This document shows positions 18,829-27,720 of a stretch of 64,000 nt of DNA, in pieces. The DNA comes from Bacteroidota bacterium. GTDB taxonomy: Bacteria; Bacteroidota; Bacteroidia; AKYH767-A; 2013-40CM-41-45. A program made the translations under genes and the position numbers. Where the stretch lies: NCBI GenBank assembly GCA_016711505.1, contig JADJSV010000018.1, forward strand, positions 62,001-126,000. The letters run 5' to 3'. The notes beneath the pieces are model-generated. The model was given only the letters and a program-made list of their open reading frames with translations, did not search any database and was not told where the DNA came from. The first letter of the stretch is position 1, and every line of letters starts with the position of its first letter.

Positions 18829-18970
18829 TATAACGCACAACGTTCCACATATTTGCTATGGGCGGGCTTTTCAGCACAAATGTTTAATCGAAAAGATACA
18901 ATCTTTATGTAACCACAAACTATCTACGGAGAACGAAACCCCGCCTATTGCAAATGTGCTGTTAGCAACA
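18829..18970 (+). repeat. palindromic intergenic element A (TATAAC...GTTAGCAACA)
   Basis: A 142-bp element with long imperfect arms: CACATATTTGCTATGGGCGGG (18846 on) against CCCGCCTATTGCAAATGTG (18940-18958). It begins TATAAC and ends GTTAGCAACA, and shares layout, ends and the GAACGAAACCCC / GCACGAAACCCC block with element B at 20.1 kb, which lies in the opposite orientation. It separates two propeller genes. Its organisation superficially recalls folded recombination sites, but no integrase is in view. Confidence 0.65.
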
Positions 18971-18977
18971 GTTATTT

Positions 18978-20084
18978 TTACTTCGTCCAAGGTTCTTTGT
19001 CTTTAGCATTCATAAATTTTTGTCCATCATAAATACTTATTCCTTGCCAAGTGCCAAACCATAGTTGACCTTTGTGGTCCTCAAGTATACTTTGAACCAC
19101 GTTTGTGGTTAATCCGTCTTTAGTTGTGAATTGGGTGAAATCTGTTCCATCGAAACGATACACTCCATATCCTTCTGCCGTAAACCATATATTACCTTTG
19201 CTATCTTCACAAAAATTATAGGTTTCTAGACCTTCAATAATTCCGTCCTTTGTGAAGTTAGTGAATGTTTTTCCATCATATTTACTTACACCACCATTAA
19301 AAGTACCAATCCAAATATTTCCTTGCTTGTCTTCTAAAATATCAAAGACATTATTGTCGGCAAGTCCATTTTTAGTTGTTAAATGAGTAAACTCCCCGTT
19401 CTTGTATTTGAAAATTCCGTTTCCATCGGTAACAAACCACATCGTTCCATTTTTGTCTTCTAAAAATTGAAAAACCAATTTTTCTGATAACATAGGTTTT
19501 GGACTTTCGACCTTTGTTTCAGGTAAGATAAAAGGTGTAAATTTTTTACCATCAAAAAGACTGACGCCTTCGCCATTACTTATCCATATCAAGCCTTTTT
19601 TATCAATACAAATACTAAAGATTTCCTCTTTTTGAAGACCGACTTCTGTCGAGTATGACGCAAATTTCTCACCATCAAATTTTACTAGTCCGGTAGAAGT
19701 TGCAAACCAAACATTGCCAGCCTTGTCTTCAACAATTTCATAAACAACTTTTAATGGGCGGAGTCCTTCGATTGAAATTTTTTGAAGTGTTTGCCCATCA
19801 TACCGGATAATACCATTTCCATTTGTTCCAAACCAATAATTCCCTTTTTTGTCCTGATACATTGTCCTTACAAACTCTCTTACCATTCCATTTAAATTTG
19901 TGTGAATTTGCGGAAATGTAGTGCTTTGATTTAATATGTGTGCTTGGGTGTTTACGTCATTTTCTATTATAATATTATCCGATTTTTCTGTCACTTGTCC
20001 TGTGCTTGACGTGATTTTAAAAGTCATTAGAAGCACAAAGAGATTTCTTGCGATGAATATTTCCGTTCTTTTAATGATTGTCAT
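18978..20084 (-). CDS. stand-alone sensor-propeller protein, paralogue of the 50.5-kb gene
   Basis: An exported 368-residue protein (signal near residues 10-28, LFVLLMTFKITSSTGQ) made of six or more Reg_prop propeller repeats (DKKGNYWFGTNGNGIIRYDG, DKQGNIWIGTFNGG, DHKGQLWFGTWQGISIYDG) with no downstream signalling domain. From the shared FPQIHTNLNGMV block to the identical EPWTK end it matches the gene at 50480-51586 almost residue for residue, so the two are duplicates. It is enclosed between inverted elements A and B, whose GTTAGCAACA ends face the gene. Confidence 0.88.
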   Translation of the reverse strand: MTIIKRTEIFIARNLFVLLMTFKITSSTGQVTEKSDNIIIENDVNTQAHILNQSTTFPQIHTNLNGMVREFVRTMYQDKKGNYWFGTNGNGIIRYDGQTLQKISIEGLRPLKVVYEIVEDKAGNVWFATSTGLVKFDGEKFASYSTEVGLQKEEIFSICIDKKGLIWISNGEGVSLFDGKKFTPFILPETKVESPKPMLSEKLVFQFLEDKNGTMWFVTDGNGIFKYKNGEFTHLTTKNGLADNNVFDILEDKQGNIWIGTFNGGVSKYDGKTFTNFTKDGIIEGLETYNFCEDSKGNIWFTAEGYGVYRFDGTDFTQFTTKDGLTTNVVQSILEDHKGQLWFGTWQGISIYDGQKFMNAKDKEPWTK

Positions 20085-20101
20085 AGCATCGGTTAAATAA
20101 T

Positions 20102-20238
20102 TGTTGCTAACGGTTCTCAGCTATACGCAGGCAGGGATTTTCACCACTGAACTTCCTACGAAGAACTGAATTTCAAATATAGCACTTTTCTGTCCTACGA
20201 AGCACGAAACCCCTGCTTGCGTATAGGTGATGTTATAA
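20102..20238 (-). repeat. palindromic intergenic element B (inverted relative to A)
   Basis: On the minus strand it runs TATAAC ... GTTAGCAACA, like element A, with arms CCTATACGCAAGCAGGG against CCCTGCCTGCGTATAGC. Its TGTTGCTAAC end (20102-20111) lies 17 bp from the propeller start. Its other end abuts the left border of the 20-30-kb block. Confidence 0.65.
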
Positions 20239-20478
20239 GCTGGCCTTCTGTCTGTCGAAGTTGTAAAGTCCTTGTCCACTGTGAGTTTCGGTGTTGTTGT
20301 CGAGTTAAGATTGGGTCTGTTTGTGTCGGCTGTGGGTAGCGGTTTTAAAAATTTTATAAGGGAAGGAAATTTTAAAAAATAATTTTTATTTGGGTGGTAA
20401 AGGTGTAAGCTCTTTTGCAATTTTTGGTTTGTGCGTTGGCTTGTGCGAATTGCAAATGTGCTTACACCTGTGTGATGG
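20232..20478. repeat. left border region of the efflux/stress block
   Basis: Gene-free DNA with, in order: GTTATAAGCTGGCCT (20232-20246), a TTGTCGAGTTA motif, GTTTTAAAAATTT (20342-20354), TTTTAAAAAATAATTTT (20370-20386) and a two-part hairpin (20400-20469). The same motifs occur in mirrored order at 30.40-30.68 kb. A 99-codon ORF crossing this stretch is spurious. Confidence 0.65.
20400..20469 (+). other. structured hairpin, left copy
   Basis: The outer stem AGGTGTAAGC/GCTTACACCT (20401-20410 with 20460-20469) and inner stem TTTGCAATT/AATTGCAAA (20414-20422 with 20448-20456) are separated by a tct/tgt internal loop. The apical loop contains GTGCGTTGGCTTGTGCG. The copy at 30.4 kb has the same internal loop and loop core with different, still complementary stems. 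Confidence 0.7.
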
Positions 20479-23400
20479 CTATTTTCTTCTGTTTAATTTC
20501 TCTTTTGCTGTGTCCACTAAATAATAGATCATAGGTACTAAAAACACAGTCAAAATTAAAGATGATAGAAGTCCGCCAATGATTACCCAAGCAAGTCCGT
20601 TTTTCCATTCTGCTGCTGTTCCTGTTGCCATTGCAATAGGAAGCATACCAATTACCATTGAAAGGGTTGTCATTAGAATTGGTCGCATACGACCTTTTCC
20701 TGCTATGATTAAGGCTTCTTTAAAATGTTTACCTTCTGCTTTTAATTGATTGGTAAAATCCACAATTAGAATAGCATTTTTTACCACTAAGCCCATTAGC
20801 ATAATTAAACCCAATAGGGCGAATAAACTCAAATTACTTAAAGATAAATTCAAAGCGAAAAAAGCCCCAATTGCTGCAACTGGTATAGAAAACAAAACTA
20901 CAAATGGATAAACAAAGCTGTCATATAGTGCTACCATAATCAAGTAAATCAGCAAAAACGAAATGAGCAACACTGAACCTAATGCTCCAAAACTATCATT
21001 CTGTCTTTTGATGTCGCTACCCCAAGTCATTTGTATCCCGTTTGGTAGCGGATTTTCTTTTAGATAAGCCACTACATCATCTGCCACAGTTCCTGATGGT
21101 CTACCCAATGCGTCAGCGGTAAGTGTAATAGCGGGCTGACGGTCTTTTCGTTCCAATAATGAAGGGGAATTGTCTTGTTCAACTGTTGCAAATTGTGAAA
21201 CTTCCACTGGCAAACCCATCGGATTAACAATGGAAAGTTGTTGAACATCTTCAAAGTTTTGTCGGCTAAATTCATTCAACCAAATTCTCACTGGATATTC
21301 TGTTCCGTTCTCGGTAAGTGTGGCATCATCATTTCCAGTGAACGCTGTTCTTAGGTTCAATCCAACATAAGTCGTTGTTAAACCTAATCGTTGCATTTTA
21401 TCTTTGTCGGGAATTATTTTGTATTCAGGACTACCTGCTTCAACTGATAAGCGAACATTATCAGCACCTGGAATTTTTTCAATTACCGCTTTTAGTTCAT
21501 CACCAGTTTTCATCACCAAATCCAAATTACTTCCGCTTAAGGTAATTTCAATGGGTGCAGAACGAGGTATTAAGCCCAATGCTGCCATTGAATAATTGAT
21601 ACTCGGAAATTTTGACTTCAATTCATCCCGAAGATTTTTCATAAATGTTTCGGTCGGCACATTTTTAAGTTCCTTTTTAGATTTTAATTGAATGGTAAAT
21701 TCTGTTTTGTTTGCAGAACCTACACCCAAACTTCCAATGCCTGTGCTTGGTCCACCAATGTTGCTGAATACCGTTGCTACTTCGGGTTGTTGAATAATGT
21801 ATGTTTCAATTTTTTGAGCAATCAAGTTATTTTGCTGAATGGAAGTTGATTTGTCAAACTCCAAAGCCATTCTGAACTTTCCTTGGTCGCCTGTTGAAAT
21901 TAATTCTTTACCAATAATTCCTTGTTTCATAATGCCCAAAGTCATTACAAAAAGCAATAAAACAATTCCAGTAAAAATTAGTTTATGGCTCAAAACCCAT
22001 TCTAATTGTCTACCATACCAATTGGTAAATTTTTCTAATTGATTCTCAAACCAAAGTAAGAAACGATTGAAAATATTTGTCGGTTGTAAATCTTCTTTCT
22101 TTCCAATTCGTGAAGCCAGCCAAGGTGTAAGAGTAAAACCAACCAATAAACTGGTAAGTGTAGAAGTTACTACAACAACCGAAAACTGCTTGAGCATATC
22201 AGCAACAAATACTTGTAAAAAAAGAATTGGTAAAAATACCACTACGTCAACCAGAGTGATTGATAATGCAGCAAAGCCAATTTCCATACGACCATCCATT
22301 GCAGCAGTTCGTTTATCTTTTCCTTTGTCTAAATGTTTTTGAATATTTTCTAAAACTACCACGGCATCATCTACCAAAATCCCAATGATTAAAGACATTG
22401 CAAGCAAAGTCATTAGGTTAAGTGTGTAACCCAAAAGCCACATCACCGCAAACGCTGTAACCAATGAAGTAGGAATTGCAATTATTACAATCAATGAGTT
22501 TCTTAAACTTCTTAGGAATAAAAGCATTACTAATGAAACCAATATAACCGCCAAAATCAAATCAAAAATAACAGAATTAACCGCTGCAATCGTGTTGTCG
22601 GTGCTATCGTCTGCTATAATAAATTTTACTCCTGAACTTTCATTTTGTTGTTCAATTGAATGAAATTTTTCCCGAACCGCTTTTGAAACATCTACAGCGT
22701 TTGCATCACCTTGTTTTTTCAGCATTAAACCAATGCCGTTTTTACCGTTGTAGCGACTGATGGAAGTCGTTTCTTTTATACCATCAATAACATCTGCAAT
22801 ATCTTTTACATAAACTGGACTTCCTAAAACAGGCATAGCCACTTGAACGTTTTTAATGTCTTTTAATGATGTAAATTTTCCAGTTAAACGAACTGAATTA
22901 CTTTCTTTCTCAGTTTGCACTTTTCCAGCAGGTAAGTCTAAGCCCGAACGATTGATAGCTTCAACAACCTGAATCATTGAAATTTTATACAATTTCAGTT
23001 TGTCTTGATTTATTTTTACTTGTATTTCTCTTTCTTCTCCTCCTAAAATGGTAATTTCTGCAACACCTTTTATTTGTTGAATTTGTGGAAGATAATCGTC
23101 TTTCATTTTTTGATAAAACTCGGTGGCAGACAAATTACTTGTAGCACTGATGGACATTATCGGCAAATCATTTGGCGAAACTTTACTCATTACAGGACTT
23201 AAAATATCCTGTGGTAAATCTTTACGAATGTTGTCAATATAGCGTTGAGCATCTTGCATTGTTTTATCTAAATCTGTTCCATATTTCAGATTTGCGATGA
23301 TGATGGAAGCGTTTGGTAACGACTTTGTAACCAAGTAATCTACACCTTCCAAATTGGATAAGGCATCTTCTATTTTTCGTGACACCGATGTTTCTACTTC

Positions 23401-23571
23401 GTTAGGTTCGGCACCAGGGTAAACAGTTTTAATTACAACTACGGGCTGATTAAAGTCGGGCATTAACTCGTAACTCAAATTTTTATAACCGATAAATCCT
23501 AATAAAGTAAATACGCTAAAAAGCACTATTATGAGCGAAGGTCGTTTGATTGAAATTTCTGTAATGTTCAT
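20479..23571 (-). CDS. RND efflux transporter permease (AcrB/HAE1-like)
   Basis: Inner-membrane proton-driven pump of a tripartite efflux system, 1030 residues, full length. ACR_tran hallmarks are intact: TM1 near residues 10-27, the first porter domain, the TM4 proton-relay pair Asp401-Asp402 in GILVDDAVVVLENI, and the TM10 lysine in LMGLVVKNAILIVDF. The absence of the heavy-metal-type TM4 DFG signature points to the HAE1 (drug/hydrophobic) branch. It is last in the operon, 12 bp after its adaptor gene. Substrate unknown. Confidence 0.93.
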   Translation of the reverse strand: MNITEISIKRPSLIIVLFSVFTLLGFIGYKNLSYELMPDFNQPVVVIKTVYPGAEPNEVETSVSRKIEDALSNLEGVDYLVTKSLPNASIIIANLKYGTDLDKTMQDAQRYIDNIRKDLPQDILSPVMSKVSPNDLPIMSISATSNLSATEFYQKMKDDYLPQIQQIKGVAEITILGGEEREIQVKINQDKLKLYKISMIQVVEAINRSGLDLPAGKVQTEKESNSVRLTGKFTSLKDIKNVQVAMPVLGSPVYVKDIADVIDGIKETTSISRYNGKNGIGLMLKKQGDANAVDVSKAVREKFHSIEQQNESSGVKFIIADDSTDNTIAAVNSVIFDLILAVILVSLVMLLFLRSLRNSLIVIIAIPTSLVTAFAVMWLLGYTLNLMTLLAMSLIIGILVDDAVVVLENIQKHLDKGKDKRTAAMDGRMEIGFAALSITLVDVVVFLPILFLQVFVADMLKQFSVVVVTSTLTSLLVGFTLTPWLASRIGKKEDLQPTNIFNRFLLWFENQLEKFTNWYGRQLEWVLSHKLIFTGIVLLLFVMTLGIMKQGIIGKELISTGDQGKFRMALEFDKSTSIQQNNLIAQKIETYIIQQPEVATVFSNIGGPSTGIGSLGVGSANKTEFTIQLKSKKELKNVPTETFMKNLRDELKSKFPSINYSMAALGLIPRSAPIEITLSGSNLDLVMKTGDELKAVIEKIPGADNVRLSVEAGSPEYKIIPDKDKMQRLGLTTTYVGLNLRTAFTGNDDATLTENGTEYPVRIWLNEFSRQNFEDVQQLSIVNPMGLPVEVSQFATVEQDNSPSLLERKDRQPAITLTADALGRPSGTVADDVVAYLKENPLPNGIQMTWGSDIKRQNDSFGALGSVLLISFLLIYLIMVALYDSFVYPFVVLFSIPVAAIGAFFALNLSLSNLSLFALLGLIMLMGLVVKNAILIVDFTNQLKAEGKHFKEALIIAGKGRMRPILMTTLSMVIGMLPIAMATGTAAEWKNGLAWVIIGGLLSSLILTVFLVPMIYYLVDTAKEKLNRRK

Positions 23572-23583
23572 TTTTCGCTGATT

Positions 23584-24654
23584 TTATTTAACAGTAACAT
23601 TTGCACCGTCAAAAAGATTTATAAAGCCATTCGTTACAATTACATCACCTGTTTTTAAACCGCTTGACAATACTGATTTGTTCTTTATCTTTTTTGAAAT
23701 AGTGATATTTTGCAAATGGGCTTTGCCATTTTTTACTATGTAAACTTGTGGTTGATTTTCGGATCCAAGAATAGAAGAGGACGAAATAATAATTCCCTTT
23801 TCTTGTATGTCGTTTTTCAAATTCACTTTGCCAAACATTCCTGATTTTATTTTCAAATCGGATGTGTTATTTACCATAAATTGAACAGGAAAACTATTAC
23901 CCATATTGGATTTACTGCCTATCATATTAGTTTTTCCAGTTAATAGAATTTCAGAATAAGCATCTACAGTTAGAGAATAGATTTGATTTAATTTGAATTG
24001 GCTTAAATCTTTTTCGGGAACATTTATGGTGAATTTTAAAGTTGTAATTTCAGTAATTTGAAGCAATGGAACACCGGGTGCTGCAAATGCACCTTCCTCA
24101 CTTAACTTTGCGGTAACTACCCCATTAAAAGGGGCTTTGATTATGGTTTTATTTATTTGCTCAAGTAAAGTTGCTTTCTGAACTTTTGCAGATTTTAAAC
24201 CTAACTCTGCTTTTTCTAACTGAATGCCTTGAATGGCATCTGCTTTAACCAAAATGGAATAACGATTTACATCTGCTTCCAATCCTTCTATTTGCACTTC
24301 AATAGTTTGAAGTTGCAATTTTAGCAATGAATTATCTAATTGAATTAAAGTTTGACCTTTTCGAACCACACTTCCAGCTTCAACTAAAAAAGTATTGATT
24401 TTCCCTTGTAATTCTGCACTTATTTTTGTTTCCTTATTGGGCTCAAATGTTCCTGAATAAAAATATTCTGCATTCACATTTTCAAATTGTATTGTATCTG
24501 CCTGAACATTTACAGCTTCTTCTTTATTGTATCGATACACTTTACTCATCGTAATTTCTTTGTTGTTTTTCAATTTAATTACAACAATGGCAATCAATAC
24601 CAACGGTATAATGATAAATAGCGCTTTTTTTAGCAGTGATGATTTTGAATTCAT
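23584..24654 (-). CDS. RND efflux periplasmic adaptor (membrane fusion protein)
   Basis: A 356-residue adaptor linking the permease to the TolC-type channel. There is an N-terminal membrane anchor at about 11-27 (FIIIPLVLIAIVVIKL), two lipoyl half-motifs (GKINTFLVEAGSVVRKGQ near 80; IIKAPFNGVVTAKLSEEGAF near 170), a coiled-coil hairpin between them (LKLQLQTIEVQIEGLEADV) and the beta-barrel domain (LKFTINVPEKDLSQF). It sits 8 bp after the TolC gene. Confidence 0.92.
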   Translation of the reverse strand: MNSKSSLLKKALFIIIPLVLIAIVVIKLKNNKEITMSKVYRYNKEEAVNVQADTIQFENVNAEYFYSGTFEPNKETKISAELQGKINTFLVEAGSVVRKGQTLIQLDNSLLKLQLQTIEVQIEGLEADVNRYSILVKADAIQGIQLEKAELGLKSAKVQKATLLEQINKTIIKAPFNGVVTAKLSEEGAFAAPGVPLLQITEITTLKFTINVPEKDLSQFKLNQIYSLTVDAYSEILLTGKTNMIGSKSNMGNSFPVQFMVNNTSDLKIKSGMFGKVNLKNDIQEKGIIISSSSILGSENQPQVYIVKNGKAHLQNITISKKIKNKSVLSSGLKTGDVIVTNGFINLFDGANVTVK

Positions 24655-24662
24655 TGTTGATG

Positions 24663-25994
24663 TTATTTATTTGTTGAAATATTCCCAGTTAGTTTTTTAA
24701 GTTCTAAATCTGCTTTTAGATAATCAATTACAGCAGATAGATAGGTTTGTTGTGCTTCACGCAAAGCATTGTCCGCAAGTAAAACATCTGTTAAACTTGC
24801 TGTTCCTAGTTTTTGCTGGAGAATAGTTTGCTTGTAAATAGTTTTCGCCAGTTCAATTTGTTCCGTTGTTGTTTCTACTGTTTTTTTAGCAACTTCTCTT
24901 TGCATTTTTGCATTTTGAACCTGCATATTATTTTGTTCAGAGAGTAAACCGTTTTGAAGTTCATTGTTTTGAAGTTCAATTTTTTTCTGATTTATTTTTC
25001 TTTGTGTTACGGTTCCGTTAAATAGTGGATAAGAGAGTTGAATACCTGCAAAACCAATAGGGTAGAATTTTAGAAAATCATTCGGTTGTTTGTCATAACC
25101 GAAACCTGTTGTTCCATACATTCCAATAAGATTAAGCGAAGGTAAAAACCTTGATCTGTTTAACATGCTTAATTCACTCGACAATATACGGTTTTGAGTT
25201 TTTATAATACGAATATCTAAAGTTGATGAAGGAGTATATTCATTTGTGTTTTGATATTGAATGTTTGGTTCAATTTGTAGATTTTGTTCAATGGAAATAC
25301 CCATTGCAAATTTTAACGCATTCAGAACTTGCTCGTATTTGCTGCTGATACTTTCTTTTTGGGTTGTTAGTTGTGCAACCTGCAATTTCACCTTGCTTAC
25401 ATCAGTTCCTTTGGCAACCAATTGTTCATTGAGCAATTGCATATTTTTTACCAGTCGAGTGGCATTTATAAGATTGCTGTCAATAAAAGCTAATTGGTGA
25501 TGCAGTATTTGTGCGTTGTAATACAGATTTGAGATTTCAAAATAGATTTGTTCTTCGGTTTTTTGGGATTGTAATTCGTTCAATTGCGATGCAATTTTTG
25601 TCGTTTGAATTGCCCCGTAAACTTGCGGATTATACAATGGCATTGACAATTGTAAGTTTGCATTGATGTTGTGTGGAACACCAAATTGAGCTTCTTTAAA
25701 TTGCCCCTCTGGAACCGAAGGATTAAAAACAGACATAGGCATCAACTGATATGGCAGATTTGTAAAATATTTATAGTCTGCATTGATAGAAAGCTTTGGA
25801 ATTAAATTAGCTTTTGCTTCTTTTACTTTTTGATCACCAATGGAAATATTATTTCTACTTATTTGTAGGTTTTTATTCCGAACCTTTGCCGTATCAATAC
25901 ATTGTTGCAAAGTCCAAGTTTGTGCTTGGGCAGTTTGAAATCCTATCGTTAAAAGTAGAATTAAAATGTGTTTGTGAATATTCGCTAACTTCAT
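24663..25994 (-). CDS. TolC-family outer-membrane efflux protein
   Basis: A 443-residue outer-membrane channel with two OEP repeats. A signal peptide (LLLTIGFQTAQAQ) is followed by WTLQQCIDTAKVRNKNLQIS, the standard TolC opening, and long amphipathic helices with periodic Gln/Asn/Leu (LNELQSQKTEEQIYFEISN; LGTASLTDVLLADNAL). Order TolC, adaptor, permease is usual for Bacteroidota RND operons. It starts 13 bp after the cupin gene. Confidence 0.93.
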   Translation of the reverse strand: MKLANIHKHILILLLTIGFQTAQAQTWTLQQCIDTAKVRNKNLQISRNNISIGDQKVKEAKANLIPKLSINADYKYFTNLPYQLMPMSVFNPSVPEGQFKEAQFGVPHNINANLQLSMPLYNPQVYGAIQTTKIASQLNELQSQKTEEQIYFEISNLYYNAQILHHQLAFIDSNLINATRLVKNMQLLNEQLVAKGTDVSKVKLQVAQLTTQKESISSKYEQVLNALKFAMGISIEQNLQIEPNIQYQNTNEYTPSSTLDIRIIKTQNRILSSELSMLNRSRFLPSLNLIGMYGTTGFGYDKQPNDFLKFYPIGFAGIQLSYPLFNGTVTQRKINQKKIELQNNELQNGLLSEQNNMQVQNAKMQREVAKKTVETTTEQIELAKTIYKQTILQQKLGTASLTDVLLADNALREAQQTYLSAVIDYLKADLELKKLTGNISTNK

Positions 25995-26007
25995 TGGTCA
26001 ATTTTTT

Positions 26008-26295
26008 TTATTTGATGAGTATTAATTGACATTCAATTTTTCCTTCAACCCAATGTTTTACCATTGGTTCAATGTTTACATAATCTCCAGTTTTTAATGT
26101 TTCTCTTACACCGTTTTCGTTTTCAAAAATCGCTTCTCCTTTTATGCAAATCAAAAGTGCAGGAGTTTTGGTGATATGTTCTTTTAGTTTTTCGCCTTCC
26201 AAAATTTGTATGGCAGTTGCATTTCCTAATTCGCTTTTAAAAAGAGAAGTTGCTGAAACTGGTTTTTCTTGTGTGTGTAATTCTTTTATGTTCAT
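26008..26295 (-). CDS. small cupin-domain protein
   Basis: A 95-residue single-domain cupin, cytoplasmic (no signal). The beta-barrel pattern ALLICIKGEAIFENENGVRETLKTGDYV, then VKHWVEGKIECQL, matches cupin motif 1 and 2 spacing. Few of the classical metal-binding His are retained, so it may be a binding or regulatory cupin rather than an enzyme. It overlaps the preceding lipoprotein gene by 4 bp, suggesting coupled translation. Confidence 0.8.
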   Translation of the reverse strand: MNIKELHTQEKPVSATSLFKSELGNATAIQILEGEKLKEHITKTPALLICIKGEAIFENENGVRETLKTGDYVNIEPMVKHWVEGKIECQLILIK

Positions 26296-26753
26296 TGGAA
26301 GTATTGATTAAATGTTGTGAATGAAGTTTGAATATTTTCAAATTGCTTTGATGCTTCTGTTTCGTCTTTAGCTTCTGAAAGTTCTTTTACTAAATCAATG
26401 TATGGCAAAAGCCACTTATGAAGTTCATCGTGTGCTTTGCCTTTCATTGTGCAATTAGTAGTAAGTAAATCAATATTGGATTGTAATTTTTCAGATAATG
26501 ATTTGTAATCTTTTTGCTCAACCTTAATAAATGAATTTATATCAGTTTCCATATTGCGAATATGTATTATCATATTGGAATCAACTTTCCATTTTTCTCC
26601 ATTATTAAGTTCGATGGCTTCACTTTCTTCATCGTGCAGGTGTTCCTTGTGATTGGCCGATTTCGTTTGTACTTTTGATTTTACATTAGTTGTGTTTCCA
26701 CAACCGATAAGAATCAAACTGAATGTTAGAAGTGAAATTATTTTTGTTTTCAT
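26292..26753 (-). CDS. His-rich lipoprotein with CTMKGxAHDxLHxWLxPY motif
   Basis: A 153-residue lipoprotein (LILIGCG, Cys18) with a mature N-terminus rich in His and acidic residues (HKEHLHDEE), then LNNGEKWKVD and three predicted helices carrying CTMKGKAHDELHKWLLPYI at about 104-122. The Cys/Met/His-rich helix looks suited to metal binding. I recall similar small proteins near metal or efflux genes in Bacteroidota but cannot name a characterised family. It overlaps both neighbours by 4 bp. Confidence 0.7.
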   Translation of the reverse strand: MKTKIISLLTFSLILIGCGNTTNVKSKVQTKSANHKEHLHDEESEAIELNNGEKWKVDSNMIIHIRNMETDINSFIKVEQKDYKSLSEKLQSNIDLLTTNCTMKGKAHDELHKWLLPYIDLVKELSEAKDETEASKQFENIQTSFTTFNQYFQ

Positions 26754-27139
26754 ATTTTCTTTTTTGTAATTGTGAAATAAGCAATACTTGCAAATGCTAG
26801 AGTTACAGCAATTCTAAAAATCATTGCACCGATGGTTTTTTCTTCATAAATACCGCCTGAACTTGCGTGAATTTTAAGACCGATAAAAGCTGTTAGTAGA
26901 ATAAGTGTTGAAATTCCTAAAAGCGATGTAGTCCATTTCTTGCTTTTAATAAACCCATAAGCAGCTAACAGATAAAGAATGCTACTGATGAAATTTGACC
27001 AAACCACAAACAGAACATAATTGCCCTCTTTGGCTCTAATGCCAAACAAATCAAATATTACGGAAGTGCTTAGGAATAAAGTAAGCAAGCCAAATCCGGC
27101 TAAAATAATTGCAAATAAATATGGAAGTATTTTTTTCAT
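26750..27139 (-). CDS. small four-helix membrane protein
   Basis: A 129-residue integral membrane protein with four hydrophobic segments (about 5-27, 44-64, 70-90, 106-124) and short basic loops, ending ITKKKI. Family not recognised. It is tightly embedded in the efflux operon: 5 bp from the T9SS gene upstream and a 4-bp overlap with the lipoprotein gene downstream. Confidence 0.7.
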   Translation of the reverse strand: MKKILPYLFAIILAGFGLLTLFLSTSVIFDLFGIRAKEGNYVLFVVWSNFISSILYLLAAYGFIKSKKWTTSLLGISTLILLTAFIGLKIHASSGGIYEEKTIGAMIFRIAVTLAFASIAYFTITKKKI

Positions 27140-27144
27140 AATCT

Positions 27145-27720
27145 TTATGGTTCTACAATTATTTTTTGAGTTGCTTTTTCATAAGTGGTTTCAATGGTGA
27201 TGTAATAAATTCCGCCATTGATAAGGTTTTTAATTCTTTTAGAGTAGGTGTTTTCTCCTGCTTGTAAGTTTTTAAGAACTGTATTTTCAATTAATTTCCC
27301 GCTGGCATCGCTAATTGTAAGTTTTACTTCACCTTTATCCCTAAGATTAAATTTCACCATGAAATTGCCATTGTTAGGATTTGGATACACTTGCATTTGC
27401 AATGTTCCAATGCTATGAGTGTTCAACTCGTGAATGCCAACCGTTGAATTTTTTATCACAAATACTTTAAATATTTGACTGCTTGCACTGCTTTGCGTGC
27501 CAGTATTTGTAAAAAAGATATTAGCTGCTGTGCTGCTTATACCGCCATAGATATAACCAACCAAAGTTGTGTCAGCCGTAAAATTATCTAATTTAAATAC
27601 TTCGTTGCTATAATGTGGCAATGTATTTATGGGAATAAATTCAGAACCTGCACCGAGTAAAGTAGGCATTGCAATAGGTAATTTATATTCAGCCATTGTG
27701 CCACTTGCATCTCTTGTCAC
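27145..27720 (-). CDS. kelch/T9SS protein, C-terminal part of a frameshifted gene
   Basis: This is the downstream frame of the gene starting at 28765. It contains the end of the propeller and a T9SS type A sorting module (VYPNPNNGNFMVKFNL, VKLTISDASGKLIEN, GGIYYITIET, ending QKIIVEP). Its apparent Met start lies inside a beta-strand. Removing one A from the six-A run (minus strand of 27732-27737) joins VPFVK directly to TIARVTRDASGTMAE and restores a product of about 539 residues. Confidence 0.8.
   Translation of the reverse strand: MTRDASGTMAEYKLPIAMPTLLGAGSEFIPINTLPHYSNEVFKLDNFTADTTLVGYIYGGISSTAANIFFTNTGTQSSASSQIFKVFVIKNSTVGIHELNTHSIGTLQMQVYPNPNNGNFMVKFNLRDKGEVKLTISDASGKLIENTVLKNLQAGENTYSKRIKNLINGGIYYITIETTYEKATQKIIVEP

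Noticed and set aside
18829..20238. True integron attC sites
   Set aside because: The terminal GTTAGCAACA/TATAAC boxes do not fit the attC R'/R'' consensus and no integron integrase is present, so only a loose analogy is made.
20121..20420. 99-codon minus-strand ORF in the spacer before the RND gene
   Set aside because: It is made from palindromic element B and border repeats, with Thr/Pro/Lys-rich nonsense composition and no coding-like pattern.
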